Source: Peribacillus sp. FSL H8-0477 (lineage in GTDB: Bacteria; Bacillota; Bacilli; Bacillales; DSM-1321). Taken from it: DNA of 64,000 nucleotides. The position numbers and the translations under genes were made by a program. Every line of letters begins with the position of its first letter. The first letter of the stretch is position 1. The stretch lies in assembly GCF_038002765.1 (NCBI RefSeq), contig NZ_JBBODE010000001.1, forward strand, positions 1,922,001 through 1,986,000, written 5' to 3'. Positions 8,607 to 17,555 of this stretch are shown in pieces. Below the pieces are notes generated by a model. That model had not been told where the DNA came from, did not search any database, and saw only the letters and a list, made by a program, of their open reading frames with translations.

Positions 8607-9705
8607 TTATAATTTTGAACGAAGATAGGCATCAATAAACTGATCGATGTCACCGTCCATAACACCCTGGACATTCCCAGATTCCGTGCTGGTACGATGA
8701 TCTTTAACCATTGAGTACGGATGGAATACGTACGAACGGATCTGGCTTCCCCAGCCATTTTCCTTTTGTTCGCCGCGGATTTCATCAAGATCTGCTTGTT
8801 GCTGCTCAATCTCACGCTGATACAATTTAGCTTGCAGCAGTTTCATGGCTTGTGCTTTGTTTTTGATTTGAGAACGTTCAGATTGGCAGGTAACGACCAC
8901 ACCTGTAGGTAGATGTGTAATCCGAACAGCTGAGTCTGTTGTATTAATATGCTGTCCGCCAGCACCTGTTGCACGGTACGTATCAATTCTCAAATCTTCG
9001 GTACGAATTTCGATATTAATCGTTTCATCAAATTCTGGCATTACTTCACATGAAACAAACGAAGTATGACGGCGGCCTGATGAATCAAACGGTGAAATTC
9101 GAACAAGACGATGAACACCTTTTTCTGCTTTTAAATAGCCATACGCGTTATGACCTTTGAAAAGAAGCGTTACACTCTTAATTCCCGCTTCATCTCCTGG
9201 CAGATAATCTAGTGTTTCGACTTTAAAGCCGCGCTTTTCACCCCATCTTGTATACATACGAAGCAGCATAGAACCCCAGTCCTGAGACTCTGTTCCGCCT
9301 GCTCCTGGATGAAGTTCAAGAATCGCATTTTTGCTATCATATTCTTCACTTAATAACAGTTGCAATTCAAATTCATTCATCTTTTTAGAAAGAACCATGA
9401 TTTCTTCTTCTAATTCAGCTTGAAGCTCTTCATCACTTTCTTCTTTCACCAATTCGAACGTTAAATCAAGATTTTCATATGAATCATTAAGTTCAGCAAG
9501 CTCACCAACTATTTCTTTCAACACATTCGTTTCATTAATGACGCCTTGCGCTGCTTGTTGATCATTCCAAAAATCAGGATGAGTCATCTCGTTTTCTAAT
9601 TCAGCAATACGGGCTTCCTTCTCTTCTAAGTCAAAGAGACCCCCTAAAGTCCGTTAGTCGCCTAGCGGTTTTTTCAAGTTCGTTTCTGATATCTGCTAAT
9701 TCCAT
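8607..9705 (-). CDS. prfB: Peptide chain release factor 2, programmed +1 frameshift
   Basis: RF2 ends translation at UGA and UAA. Two reading frames must be joined. Frame 0 starts at the ATG at 9705 and reads 24 codons to a TGA at 9633-9631. The text there is AGGGGG-TCT-CTT-TGA-C: an internal Shine-Dalgarno three bases before the slippery CTT, then the UGA. This is the classic prfB autoregulatory signal. After a +1 slip the ribosome continues from GAC (9632-9630) to the end at 8607, for about 365 aa in total (B. subtilis 366). Later motifs are SPF (RF2 stop-codon recognition tripeptide) and GGQ (peptidyl-tRNA hydrolysis). It is not a pseudogene; RF2 scarcity raises frameshifting. Confidence 0.97.
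9622..9645 (-). promoter_or_regulatory. prfB programmed frameshift signal
   Basis: The SD-like AGGGGG, the slippery codon CTT and the in-frame UGA followed by C match the known bacterial prfB recoding site, with TCT in place of the common TAT. Confidence 0.95.
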
Positions 9706-9819
9706 ATTTCTCACCTCATAATAGTTTAAAAAGACAATATATTAACTCGTTCATTGATTGTTTCTTCCTCTGTAACTATAAGCCAAAGACAGGCCGATAA
9801 GCAACTGCCACATTGAAGC

Positions 9820-9862
9820 AAAACAAAAGAGGCAACGCATAAATGTGATTTGGCTGCCTCTT
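9820..9862 (-). terminator. Probable terminator of secA
   Basis: Stem AAGAGGCA / TGCCTCTT with a loop of about 20 nt, followed on the minus strand by TTTTGTTTTG. Confidence 0.6.
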
Positions 9863-9894
9863 CTGTCACAAAACTGGACTTTAGTTTCCTCTGT

Positions 9895-12408
9895 TTATTC
9901 CAATTTACCGTGACAGTTTTTATATTTTTTCCCGCTGCCGCATGGGCATAAGGCATTACGTCCAACATCCGCCTTTTTTCGAGCCGGTTTTTTCTTAACC
10001 GCTTCTCCGTCTTCCTTTGGATTAACCGCTTCTCCCTTAATGACTTCTTGGCGTTCGAGGTTATTACGGATTTCTGCTTTCATAATGTATTTCGCTACAT
10101 CATCTTCAATCGCAGTAATCATTGCCTCAAACATCGCAAAGCCTTCTTGCTGGTATTCACGAAGCGGATCAATTTGGCCATAGGCACGAAGATGAATTCC
10201 TTGACGTAATTGCTCCATCGCATCGATATGATCCATCCATTTACTGTCTACCGCACGGAGGACAATTACTTTTTCGAATTCACGCATTTGTTCAGCAGAT
10301 AATTGCTCTTCTTTTTCATTATATTTCTGAAGAACTTTATCAATCAGGAAGGCAGAAATTTCTTCAGCATCCTTGTCTTTAAGATCAGACGCTGTTACTT
10401 CGCCTTCATCAAAGAGATTTCCTTGTGCATAATCAGCGATTGACTGTAGATTCACTTCTGTTTCTTCCTCAGTAGTTTGTGTTAATACTGCCACCGAACG
10501 TTGAATAGACGAAGTAAGCATCGTTTCAACAATGGAACGAAGGTTTTCACTATCAAGCACGTCAAAGCGTTGTTTATAAATAATTTCCCGCTGTTGGCGA
10601 AGAACATCATCATATTGAAGCAATTGTTTACGCGCATCAAAGTTATTTCCTTCTACACGTTTTTGAGCTGATTCTACTGCTTTTGATACCATTTTGCTTT
10701 GAATTGGCTCGTTATCATCCATACCTAAACGAGTCATCATCGCTTTCATGTTATCAGAACCAAAACGACGCATCAATTCATCTTCCATGGATAAGTAGAA
10801 CTGAGTCATACCCGGATCCCCTTGACGTCCAGCACGCCCACGAAGCTGATTATCAATCCGTCGGCTTTCATGACGTTCCGTACCAATAACAGCCAAACCG
10901 CCTGCCTCAATGACACCATCACCCAGTTTGATGTCGGTACCACGACCAGCCATGTTTGTCGCAATGGTAACTGCTCCTAGTTGGCCGGCGTTGGCGATGA
11001 TTTCTGCTTCACGCTCATGGTTTTTCGCATTTAACACATTATGCATGATTCCTTTTTTCGTTAAGTAGTTCGATATGATTTCTGATGTTTCAATGGCTAC
11101 TGTACCCACTAGCATTGGCTGCCCTTTGGCGTGACGTTCCGCAATTTCTTCAACAACCGCACGGAATTTCCCATCCATTGATGCATAGATTAAATCAGCC
11201 CGGTCATCCCTGATAATTTCTTGATTAGTCGGAATGCTGATGACATTCATATTATAGATATTACGAAACTCTTCTTCTTCCGTTTTCGCTGTACCCGTCA
11301 TCCCAGACAGCTTATCGTACATCCGGAAGTAGTTTTGGAAGGTAATCGTTGCAAGTGTCATGCTCTCATTTTGAATCTCGAGGCCTTCCTTCGCTTCAAT
11401 TGCCTGATGAAGACCATCACTATAACGACGTCCCTTCATTAAACGACCTGTAAATTGGTCAACAATAATGATTTCGCCCTCTTGGACAACATAATCAATA
11501 TCCAAATGCATCGTTGCATGTGCCTTTAAGGCTTGATTGATATGGTGATTAAGCACAACATTTGTGATTTCAAATAAGTTATCAATATTAAACGCAGATT
11601 CAGCTCGGTTCATTCCTTCTTCTGTAAGCTGAACACCTTTTGTTTTTTCATCATACGTATAATGCGTTTCTTTTGTCAGGGTACGCACAAAAGCATTTGC
11701 TTGAATATAGAGTTGGGCAGACTTTTGAGCAGAACCAGAAATGATCAGCGGAGTTCGTGCTTCATCAATTAAAATCGAATCGACTTCATCGATCACGGCA
11801 TAATGAAGCGGACGCTGTGTCATTTGTTCTTTATAAAGGACCATGTTATCACGCAAGTAATCAAATCCAAGCTCATTATTCGTACTATAGGTAATGTCTG
11901 CTTGGTAAGCTTCTTGTTTTTCTTCCTTAGAAAGACCATTTGTATTCAAGCCAACCGTTAAGCCAAGAAATTCAAAGAGCTGACCCATTTCCTCAGCATC
12001 ACGACTAGCTAAGTATTCGTTGACCGTCACGACATGTACCCCTTTGCCTGTTAGGGCATTCAGATACACGGGCATGGTTGATGTCAACGTTTTACCTTCA
12101 CCGGTTTTCATTTCAGCGATATTTCCTTCATGAAGAGCAATCCCCCCCATGAGCTGAACGCGGAACGGGAACATCCCAAGTGCCCGCTTGGCTCCTTCAC
12201 GAACCACAGCGAAAGCTTCTACTAATAGCTCATCGACACTTTCTCCCTTTTGGTACCGTTCTTTAAATTCTTCTGTTTTTGCACGAAGCTGTTCATCCGA
12301 TAAAGCAGCTGTCTGATCGGCAAGTGCTTCAATTTGATCTGCCTTTTTTTCTAGACGTTTCACGTCGCGTTTATTCGGATCAAACACTTTATTTAATATA
12401 TTCAGCAT
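9895..12408 (-). CDS. secA: SecA, preprotein translocase motor ATPase
   Basis: An 837-aa cytosolic/peripheral-membrane ATPase that drives secreted proteins through SecYEG. The length equals the B. subtilis class (841 aa). It shows Walker A MKTGEGKT (100-107), DEAD-type motif [17 protein letters not shown] (about 205-220), the helicase motor 2 with GRGTDI and RGRAGRQGD, and a C-terminal SEC-C zinc motif [14 protein letters not shown]. The gene is followed by prfB, as in B. subtilis. Several neighbours (flagellins aside) depend on it for export, such as the M23 peptidase, glucosaminidases and protease. Confidence 0.98.
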   Translation of the reverse strand: MLNILNKVFDPNKRDVKRLEKKADQIEALADQTAALSDEQLRAKTEEFKERYQKGESVDELLVEAFAVVREGAKRALGMFPFRVQLMGGIALHEGNIAEMKTGEGKTLTSTMPVYLNALTGKGVHVVTVNEYLASRDAEEMGQLFEFLGLTVGLNTNGLSKEEKQEAYQADITYSTNNELGFDYLRDNMVLYKEQMTQRPLHYAVIDEVDSILIDEARTPLIISGSAQKSAQLYIQANAFVRTLTKETHYTYDEKTKGVQLTEEGMNRAESAFNIDNLFEITNVVLNHHINQALKAHATMHLDIDYVVQEGEIIIVDQFTGRLMKGRRYSDGLHQAIEAKEGLEIQNESMTLATITFQNYFRMYDKLSGMTGTAKTEEEEFRNIYNMNVISIPTNQEIIRDDRADLIYASMDGKFRAVVEEIAERHAKGQPMLVGTVAIETSEIISNYLTKKGIMHNVLNAKNHEREAEIIANAGQLGAVTIATNMAGRGTDIKLGDGVIEAGGLAVIGTERHESRRIDNQLRGRAGRQGDPGMTQFYLSMEDELMRRFGSDNMKAMMTRLGMDDNEPIQSKMVSKAVESAQKRVEGNNFDARKQLLQYDDVLRQQREIIYKQRFDVLDSENLRSIVETMLTSSIQRSVAVLTQTTEEETEVNLQSIADYAQGNLFDEGEVTASDLKDKDAEEISAFLIDKVLQKYNEKEEQLSAEQMREFEKVIVLRAVDSKWMDHIDAMEQLRQGIHLRAYGQIDPLREYQQEGFAMFEAMITAIEDDVAKYIMKAEIRNNLERQEVIKGEAVNPKEDGEAVKKKPARKKADVGRNALCPCGSGKKYKNCHGKLE

Positions 12409-12651
12409 TCAGTAAGTCTCCTCTTTAGAAAGATAATCGACCTTATCTATAAGTGAACAGAAAATAGGACTTCTGCTTATTATCACGTAAATCACTCTGG
12501 TATCCCCTTAATATTACCACTTTACGTTTTTAGGTACAACTTCATCTATCTAAGAAAACTATGGATTTACCCATAGGGGAACTGGTAGAATGAAAATAAA
12601 GAAAAATGGAAAGTCTTCCATATAAATAGAAAGATGTAGGATGTGATGATT

Positions 12652-12993
12652 GTGATAGGAGAACGAGTTAAAAAATACCGGCAGCAAAAGCGTATGTCTA
12701 TGACTGAAGTAGCCGATAAAGCAGGCGTTGCTAAGTCCTACTTAAGTTCAATTGAACGCAATTTGCAATCGAATCCTTCCATTCAATTTCTCGAAAAGAT
12801 TTCTGCCGTATTGGATATTCCAGTTGACTCTCTATTACATGATGAGCCGAACACGGATAACTTAGATACTGAATGGATGGCGATCGTCCAGCAAGCAATG
12901 GCATCAGGTGTATCTAAAGATCAGTTCAAAGAGTACCTTGAGTTTCAAAAATGGAAAGCAACACAAGAAGATAAAACTGATCACGAAGGATGA
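12652..12993 (+). CDS. sinR: SinR-like biofilm/motility master repressor
   Basis: About 113 aa (SinR is 111). An N-terminal XRE helix-turn-helix (about 5-60) contains AGVAKSYLSSIERNLQ and NPSIQFLEKISAVLDIP, nearly the same as B. subtilis SinR. The C-terminal SinI/tetramer domain carries LDTEWMAIVQQAMASGVSK. SinR represses matrix operons and is held off DNA by SinI. I chose the GTG (MIGERVKKYR, as in SinR); an ATG two codons upstream is possible. The ribosome site is only AGGATG. Unlike B. subtilis, the gene lies between secA and the flagellar genes and sinI is convergent rather than upstream. Confidence 0.9.
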   Translation: MIGERVKKYRQQKRMSMTEVADKAGVAKSYLSSIERNLQSNPSIQFLEKISAVLDIPVDSLLHDEPNTDNLDTEWMAIVQQAMASGVSKDQFKEYLEFQKWKATQEDKTDHEG

Positions 12994-13002
12994 AATAAAA
13001 AA

Positions 13003-13054
13003 ATCCCTTAAGCAAGCCGATTTTTAACTAAAATCAGTTTGCTTAAGGGGTTTC
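13003..13054. terminator. Shared terminator between sinR and sinI
   Basis: Stem CCCTTAAGCAA / TTGCTTAAGGG. On the minus strand it is followed by ATTTTTTTA, so it mainly ends sinI, and it may also end sinR on the plus strand. Confidence 0.8.
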
Positions 13055-13059
13055 TTCAT

Positions 13060-13206
13060 TTAAAGGGCGCATGTTTTTTTATCTTTCCCTTGCTTGTCCT
13101 TTTTTTCTGCCTGTAAGAAGTCTTTAATTTCTTGTTGTTTGAGTCCCAGCTGCCTCGCTTGCAGAATTAATTCTACCCATTCTTGATCGAGCTTTGCTTG
13201 AACCAA
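13060..13206 (-). CDS. sinI: SinI-like antirepressor, short gene
   Basis: A 48-aa product. The segment LDQEWVELILQARQLGLKQ and the following EIKDFL matches the SinI domain of B. subtilis (LDQEWVELMVEAKEANIS then EEIRKYL). SinI binds the C-terminal domain of SinR one to one and prevents DNA binding. Start is a TTG 6 nt after AGGAGGG. No ATG is available in frame. The C-terminal tail is Lys-rich and ends CAL. It faces sinR with about 65 bp between the stop codons. Regulation in relatives is through Spo0A-P; no clear Spo0A box was identified upstream. Confidence 0.88.
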   Translation of the reverse strand: MVQAKLDQEWVELILQARQLGLKQQEIKDFLQAEKKDKQGKDKKTCAL

Positions 13207-13515
13207 TCCAATCCCTCCTAAAATACCGACCGTATTTCAGGCAGCCCGGCCATCTTAGCGTAGATACCTTAGACCCGAAACTTTGCGTCCTTATTTTTCA
13301 ATAAGTTTGCCTTTTTCTGCCAACTTTTTCCTTTGCCGTTCATTCATTATAAAGGAAGCGATTCAAAATCATTGTTGTTTTTTGTCGGACAATCCTAAAT
13401 AGAACCAATTATTTTTTTACATTATTCTAACTATTCTCTTATCTCCACTTTAACATACAGGTAAACATTACCTATAATTTTTGTGTGTTACAGAATTTTA
13501 ATGGTACTTTCTAAC

Positions 13516-13689
13516 TTAATTTCTTTGGTACCTCTGGGTATTTTGCGTTCTCATTATTTGTGCCATATTATCAGGTTGATGTACTTTTTGTTTAGTTAAA
13601 TCCTCACCACAGACAGGACAAAGCCATTGTCCCTCTTTTGAACTGCTGAATGAAGGTCTGTTACAGCTATAACAGTTTTTACGAAACAT
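13516..13689 (-). CDS. Small zinc-ribbon protein, function unknown
   Basis: A 57-aa protein with two CxxC pairs (C6-x2-C9 and C24-x2-C27), which should bind one zinc ion. The C-terminal half is polar and Gln/Asn-rich. I do not recognise a characterised homologue. The ATG follows AAGGGAGA; an upstream in-frame ATG 20 codons earlier has no site and lies across the SinR-type inverted repeat. That repeat (13724-13743) is 35-55 bp upstream of the start, so a SinR-like protein may control this gene. Confidence 0.65.
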   Translation of the reverse strand: MFRKNCYSCNRPSFSSSKEGQWLCPVCGEDLTKQKVHQPDNMAQIMRTQNTQRYQRN

Positions 13690-13723
13690 GGCCCATCTCC
13701 CTTCTGTACTTTTTGACGATAAT

Positions 13724-13743
13724 TTGTTCTTATTTAAGAACAA
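13724..13743. promoter_or_regulatory. SinR-type operator, inverted GTTCTTA boxes
   Basis: A perfect inverted repeat TTGTTCTTA-TT-TAAGAACAA. SinR of B. subtilis recognises GTTCTYT boxes, and the known inverted site has the same 16-bp geometry (GTTCTNT-2 bp-ANAGAAC). It lies just upstream of the zinc-ribbon gene. Confidence 0.65.
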
Positions 13744-13870
13744 GTACATTGAGTATAATGGAACCCTTTCATGAGATAAACTCTCGTAATTGGCTATTTT
13801 CTTTACGTAACATGCGTTATCCTACTATTTTTCCGAATTTTCTCTTAATTACATAGATTTTGTATTTTTA

Positions 13871-13901
13871 TAAGAACTAATTGTTCTTAATAGAGTATAA
13901 T
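13871..13901 (+). promoter_or_regulatory. Promoter and everted SinR-type boxes before the second SinR gene
   Basis: TAAGAAC-TAATT-GTTCTTA (13871-13889) carries the same half-sites pointing outwards. A perfect TATAAT follows at 13896-13901, so the repeat covers the -35/spacer region, as expected for autorepression. Confidence 0.6.
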
Positions 13902-13929
13902 CAGAGTAGAGAGGAGGAAAGATGATTAA

Positions 13930-14268
13930 ATGATAGGAAAAAAAATAAAGGCGCTTCGTATACAAAAAGGGTACTCGCTGACAAAGATGGCTGAAGAAAC
14001 CGATATTTCGAAGTCTTATTTGAGTTACATTGAACGTGGTATTCAGCAAAACCCCTCCATTAAGGTGTTAAGTAAAATTTCAACCTTATTAAATGTTTCA
14101 TTAGAAGAGCTCATGTCACCGCCTCCTCAAGCTCCTAATATAATCGATGATGAGTGGTATGATCTATTTGCTGAAGCCATCCAAACAGGTGTGACGAAAG
14201 AAGACTTCCGTTACTATTTAAGTTTTATCCGCTTTAAAAAAGAGATTTCTAGACAGAAAAAAAAGTAA
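13930..14268 (+). CDS. Second SinR-family transcription regulator
   Basis: A 112-aa protein with an N-terminal XRE HTH (TDISKSYLSYIERGIQQNPS at about 24-43) and a C-terminal SinI-like dimerisation segment (DDEWYDLFAEAIQTGVTK). It is a paralogue of the SinR-like gene at 12652 and may play the role SlrR plays in B. subtilis, namely locking chains/biofilm against motility. That is inference. The ribosome site GGAGG is 12 nt from this ATG. A tiny ORF (ATG ATT AAA TGA, 13922-13933) lies in the gap and its stop overlaps the ATG, which might couple translation. SinR-type boxes lie in its promoter. It is followed by an opposing chromate-transport operon. Confidence 0.85.
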   Translation: MIGKKIKALRIQKGYSLTKMAEETDISKSYLSYIERGIQQNPSIKVLSKISTLLNVSLEELMSPPPQAPNIIDDEWYDLFAEAIQTGVTKEDFRYYLSFIRFKKEISRQKKK

Positions 14269-14316
14269 CCAGCGATTCCAAGAGGAGAATGTCGGCTTTG
14301 TTCACTTTTTGCGATA

Positions 14317-14371
14317 GAAAAAAAGCCCCTGAATCGTAAGCCGGGATTTCCTGGCCTGACTCAGAGGCTTT
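14317..14371 (-). terminator. Terminator of the chromate transporter operon
   Basis: Stem AAAGCCTCTGA / TCAGGGGCTTT (one mismatch) on the minus strand, with an inner GC-rich fold, followed by TTTTTTTC. Confidence 0.75.
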
Positions 14372-14373
14372 CC

Positions 14374-14904
14374 TTATGAAAGAAAAATCCCACCATACAA
14401 GAGCGCCGCCGCAATTACATAAGCGGGATGTACCTTCCATTTATTCATCAGTAAATAACTGATGACGCCTATTACCAGCATCTGCAGAATTCCAATGCTC
14501 TCATAGGATGAAAAGAAGAAATCATAGGCCATCACACCAAGCAGGACAGCAATTACGGGTCTCACGACAACCGTTAATCGTTTAACCTTTGACGAGCCCT
14601 TGTGTTTGGTCAGAAGACCCAAGAGTCCAATCATTAAGAGCAGCGATGGTGCTACCGCAGCAAACACGCCCACGACTGCTCCTAGAATACCAGCTTGCTC
14701 AAAACCAATGTAACCCGCCATCTTGGTAGCAATCGGACCTGGCAATGCATTGCCAAGGGCAAGTACTTCACTAAATTCATGAAGCGACAACCATTCATAC
14801 CGATCTACTACTTCTTTTTCAATCAAAGGAATCGATGCCGGACCGCCCCCATACCCTAATATACCCGAGATAAAGAAAGCCCAGAATATTTGCAGATAAA
14901 TCAT
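14374..14904 (-). CDS. Chromate transporter, second half (short CHR family)
   Basis: A 176-aa membrane protein with the CHR-family start F-x-GxxGYGGGPASIPLIEKE and the later LALGNALPGPIATKMAGYIG. Bacteria have either one long ChrA or two short halves that work together; here there are two adjacent halves. Its ATG overlaps the stop of the preceding half by 4 nt (ATGA), so the pair is translationally coupled. B. subtilis ywrA/ywrB are equivalents. The substrate may be chromate or another oxyanion; this cannot be read from sequence. Confidence 0.88.
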   Translation of the reverse strand: MIYLQIFWAFFISGILGYGGGPASIPLIEKEVVDRYEWLSLHEFSEVLALGNALPGPIATKMAGYIGFEQAGILGAVVGVFAAVAPSLLLMIGLLGLLTKHKGSSKVKRLTVVVRPVIAVLLGVMAYDFFFSSYESIGILQMLVIGVISYLLMNKWKVHPAYVIAAALLYGGIFLS

Positions 14905-15458
14905 GTTTCTGCCCCCCGTTCCTTAGCATCCCGCTTGAGCAGAGCTCCAATTAACAGGGCAAAGATTAAGATGGCAGGATGAACATGAAGGACCTCCATT
15001 AGTACTAAACCACCGACTATAAAAACGATGGTCCATATCCAGCCTAGACTGGATTGTGTTGATTTTTTGATAAAATCGATGGTCATCGTCAGAAGCATAA
15101 CTCCAACCACTGGCACGACGGCTGTTGACATGCCCTTTACCCAGCCTTGATCACGAAAGGCATTGAGACTCGCCAGCAGGACAATCATCAAAATGATGGT
15201 TGGAACAATCGTCGCCAGTACACCATTCACCATGCCCCACACGCCGCCAACGCGATACCCAATGTATCCAGCTAACTTCGTTGCAATTGGACCAGGCAGT
15301 GCATTGCCGAGTGCTAGGATGTCGCTAAATTCATCCGCATCCATCCATTTATATGTATCCACCACTTCTTTTTGCACAAGCGGAATAGCCGCAGGACCGC
15401 CGCCGAAACCAAGCATCCCTACTCTAAAAAAGGCCATGAAGATTTGTTTCTGTTCCAT
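14901..15458 (-). CDS. Chromate transporter, first half (short CHR family)
   Basis: A 185-aa membrane protein with GFGGGPAAIPLVQKEVVDTY and LALGNALPGPIATKLAGYIG, the two CHR signatures. Start is the ATG 5-6 nt after AAGGTGA; an in-frame GTG three codons upstream is closer to the site. It lies 27 bp after the gamma-glutamyltransferase-like gene on the same strand, so the three genes probably form one operon, as in the ywr region of B. subtilis. Confidence 0.88.
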   Translation of the reverse strand: MEQKQIFMAFFRVGMLGFGGGPAAIPLVQKEVVDTYKWMDADEFSDILALGNALPGPIATKLAGYIGYRVGGVWGMVNGVLATIVPTIILMIVLLASLNAFRDQGWVKGMSTAVVPVVGVMLLTMTIDFIKKSTQSSLGWIWTIVFIVGGLVLMEVLHVHPAILIFALLIGALLKRDAKERGAET

Positions 15459-15485
15459 TGCTCTCACCTTTTTTTCTCTTATTCT

Positions 15486-17096
15486 CTACCAGGCTGCAAC
15501 CATTCCATCCGTACGTGGTTCCGTTCCACCCTGTAGTACACCTGTTATGCGATCACGCCAAATAATCTGCCCTCTTCCAAACGACCCTGAATGAAGGGAC
15601 ACTTCAATAGTGTGCCCTCTTTCGCGTAAGTTCTCTACGGTATCAAGTGGGAAATCAGGTTCTACCTGGATGGTCTTTCCACCTACCCATTGCCAGCGCG
15701 GAGCATCAAGAGCCGCTTGAGGATGTAAGTGGAAATCAATCGTATTCATGACAACCTGCATATGTCCCTGTGGCTGCATATAACCACCCATGACACCAAA
15801 TGGACCGACTGCTTCACCATCTTTCGTCAAGAAACCTGGGATGATCGTGTGAAAAGATTTTTTCCCTGGCTTTAATGCATTTATATGCTCTGGATCTAAT
15901 GAAAAGTCATAACCGCGGTTTTGCAGAGCAATACCGGTACCTGGTACAACGATACCTGATCCGAATCCCATATAATTGCTTTGGATAAAGGATACCATAT
16001 TTCCTTCCTTATCTGCCGTTGCTAAATAAACCGTTCCACCCTTAGGAAGGTCATAGGGCTGAGGGAGCAACGCATCTTTGCCGATTTCCTGACGGCGCGT
16101 TTCACCATATTCCGGTGACAGCAGTTGCTCAACACTGATATTCATATCTTCCGGGTCCGTAATAAATGCCTTACCATCCGTATAAGCAAGCTTCATCGCC
16201 TCAATTTGCTTATGATAGGTGTCCACTGCCTCTTTCTCTGAGAAACGAAAGCCTTTAACAATATTTAAGGCAGAAAGAGTGACAATCCCCTGACCATTCG
16301 GGGGAATTTCCCACACATCGTACCCTCGGTAGTTAACAGAAATCGGTTCCACCCATTGAGGCCGATAATTATTCAAATCCTCCAGAGATAGGAAACCATG
16401 ATTTTTTATTGAAAAATCAGATATCTTTTTAGCTAACTCTCCACAGTAAAAGCTATCGCCATTCGATTCGGCAAGCTTTCTTAACGTATCTGCGTGATGA
16501 GGAGACCTCCAAATTTCTCCTGCTTTTGGTGCCCGGCCATTTGGAGCAAATGTTTTAAACCATTCTTCATATTCTTCCGTGATTAGTTCCTTTTTATAGC
16601 GCTGAAAAGCTGCGTTCCAGCTTGCAGCAAGAACCGGTGAGACTGGGTATCCTTCTTCCGCATATTGAATGGCAGGCTCCAAAACTTCTGAGAGAGACAA
16701 TTGACCAAACTTTTCTGAAAGCTCTGCCCATGCTGCAGGAGCTCCAGGGACTGTAACCGGGATCATCCCATGAACAGGCATGGTCTCATATCCTCGTTCT
16801 TTCACCGCTTCAATCGAAATGGATTGTGGGGATGGACCGCTCGCATTCAATCCGAACAACTTGTCCTTCATCCACACAAGCGCAAAGGCATCACCGCCTA
16901 TTCCATTTGACGTCGGTTCAACAACCGTTAAAGCAGCAGCCGAAGCAATCGCTGCATCCACAGCATTGCCGCCTTTTTTCAAAATATCTAAGCCCGCTTG
17001 TGCGGCCAGCGGCTGAGAAGTTGCGACCATTCCATTTCTCCCAAAAACAGTTTGCCTAGTCGAATTGTAAGGCTGATTGTGATAATTGAACTCCAT
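15486..17096 (-). CDS. ywrD: Gamma-glutamyltransferase-family protein, YwrD-like
   Basis: A 536-aa Ntn hydrolase (B. subtilis YwrD is about 525 aa). The proenzyme cleaves itself before a Thr that then acts as nucleophile; here the likely Thr is residue 355 in KGGTVYLATAD. The downstream glycine-rich GVMGGYMQPQGHMQ is also typical. No signal peptide is visible, so it should be cytosolic, unlike secreted GGT. It would hydrolyse or transfer gamma-glutamyl groups, for example from glutathione-like thiols. Its place in front of chromate transport genes hints at oxidative or metal stress, but this is inference. Start is the ATG after GCGGGTGAAA; 11 extra upstream codons lack a site. Confidence 0.88.
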   Translation of the reverse strand: MEFNYHNQPYNSTRQTVFGRNGMVATSQPLAAQAGLDILKKGGNAVDAAIASAAALTVVEPTSNGIGGDAFALVWMKDKLFGLNASGPSPQSISIEAVKERGYETMPVHGMIPVTVPGAPAAWAELSEKFGQLSLSEVLEPAIQYAEEGYPVSPVLAASWNAAFQRYKKELITEEYEEWFKTFAPNGRAPKAGEIWRSPHHADTLRKLAESNGDSFYCGELAKKISDFSIKNHGFLSLEDLNNYRPQWVEPISVNYRGYDVWEIPPNGQGIVTLSALNIVKGFRFSEKEAVDTYHKQIEAMKLAYTDGKAFITDPEDMNISVEQLLSPEYGETRRQEIGKDALLPQPYDLPKGGTVYLATADKEGNMVSFIQSNYMGFGSGIVVPGTGIALQNRGYDFSLDPEHINALKPGKKSFHTIIPGFLTKDGEAVGPFGVMGGYMQPQGHMQVVMNTIDFHLHPQAALDAPRWQWVGGKTIQVEPDFPLDTVENLRERGHTIEVSLHSGSFGRGQIIWRDRITGVLQGGTEPRTDGMVAAW

Positions 17097-17230
17097 CTTT
17101 TCACCCGCTTTATTAGTTATATTATACAAAAAAGATTATCTGTTATTTTTTTAAAAAATAGGTAAAACAAGGATATATGACCTTTTGTAACTATTTCGTT
17201 CTTTATTCTCATGAAAAAATAGGTAAAAAG

Positions 17231-17239
17231 TGTTATAAT
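17231..17239 (+). promoter_or_regulatory. Extended -10 promoter element
   Basis: TGTTATAAT is an extended -10 (TGnTATAAT) about 48 bp before the small gene at 17287. No good -35 is seen, as is usual for this class. Confidence 0.55.
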
Positions 17240-17286
17240 TATATGCGTAAATATGTATTTTTATGCCATGTTAGGAAGGGTTGTCT

Positions 17287-17505
17287 ATGCATTATCCAAC
17301 ATATGAACATCCAACCACTAAGGTCATCCATGTGGTAACCGATCAACATAGTTGTCTGTGCGGAATGATTTATAATTCATTTTATCAAATGACTAGAAGA
17401 GATCTTCGTAACATCAAATTTAAAGATGTAATGAAAATCAATTGTCCAGAATGCCGCAGCAAACTTAAAGAAGTGCAACAGGATTTGATAAGTGTGAGGT
17501 CATAG
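17287..17505 (+). CDS. Small Cys-rich protein, function unknown
   Basis: A 72-aa basic protein with CLCG (about 23-26) and CPEC (about 53-56). The CxC...CxxC set could bind zinc. The Asp/Lys pattern between them suggests a small alpha/beta zinc-ribbon fold. I do not recognise it. ATG is preceded by AGGAAGGG with 6 nt spacing. It is divergent from the ggt gene and convergent with hpf. The extended -10 upstream supports a real transcription unit. Confidence 0.65.
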   Translation: MHYPTYEHPTTKVIHVVTDQHSCLCGMIYNSFYQMTRRDLRNIKFKDVMKINCPECRSKLKEVQQDLISVRS

Positions 17506-17506
17506 G

Positions 17507-17538
17507 AAAAACGCAGTTCTAAAGGTAAGAACTGCGTC
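17507..17538 (-). terminator. Terminator of hpf
   Basis: Stem ACGCAGTTCT / AGAACTGCGT followed on the minus strand by TTTTCC. It may also end the plus-strand gene just before it. Confidence 0.85.
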
Positions 17539-17555
17539 CATCCTGTGAGTATTGT

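Noticed and set aside
8465-8815. 116-aa frame overlapping the end of prfB
   Set aside because: It overlaps prfB out of frame and also runs through its terminator; no ribosome site.
9587-9705. prfB as a broken gene with an early stop
   Set aside because: The stop is the programmed frameshift site with all its parts present.
9726-9968. 80-aa frame after secA
   Set aside because: It overlaps the secA 3' end out of frame and crosses its terminator.
12559-12576. Inverted repeat CTATGG/CCATAG before sinR as an operator
   Set aside because: Six-base arms only and no GTTCT box; too weak to list as a site.
15163-15594. 143-aa plus-strand frame over the chromate transporter and GGT genes
   Set aside because: Antisense shadow of two well-supported genes.
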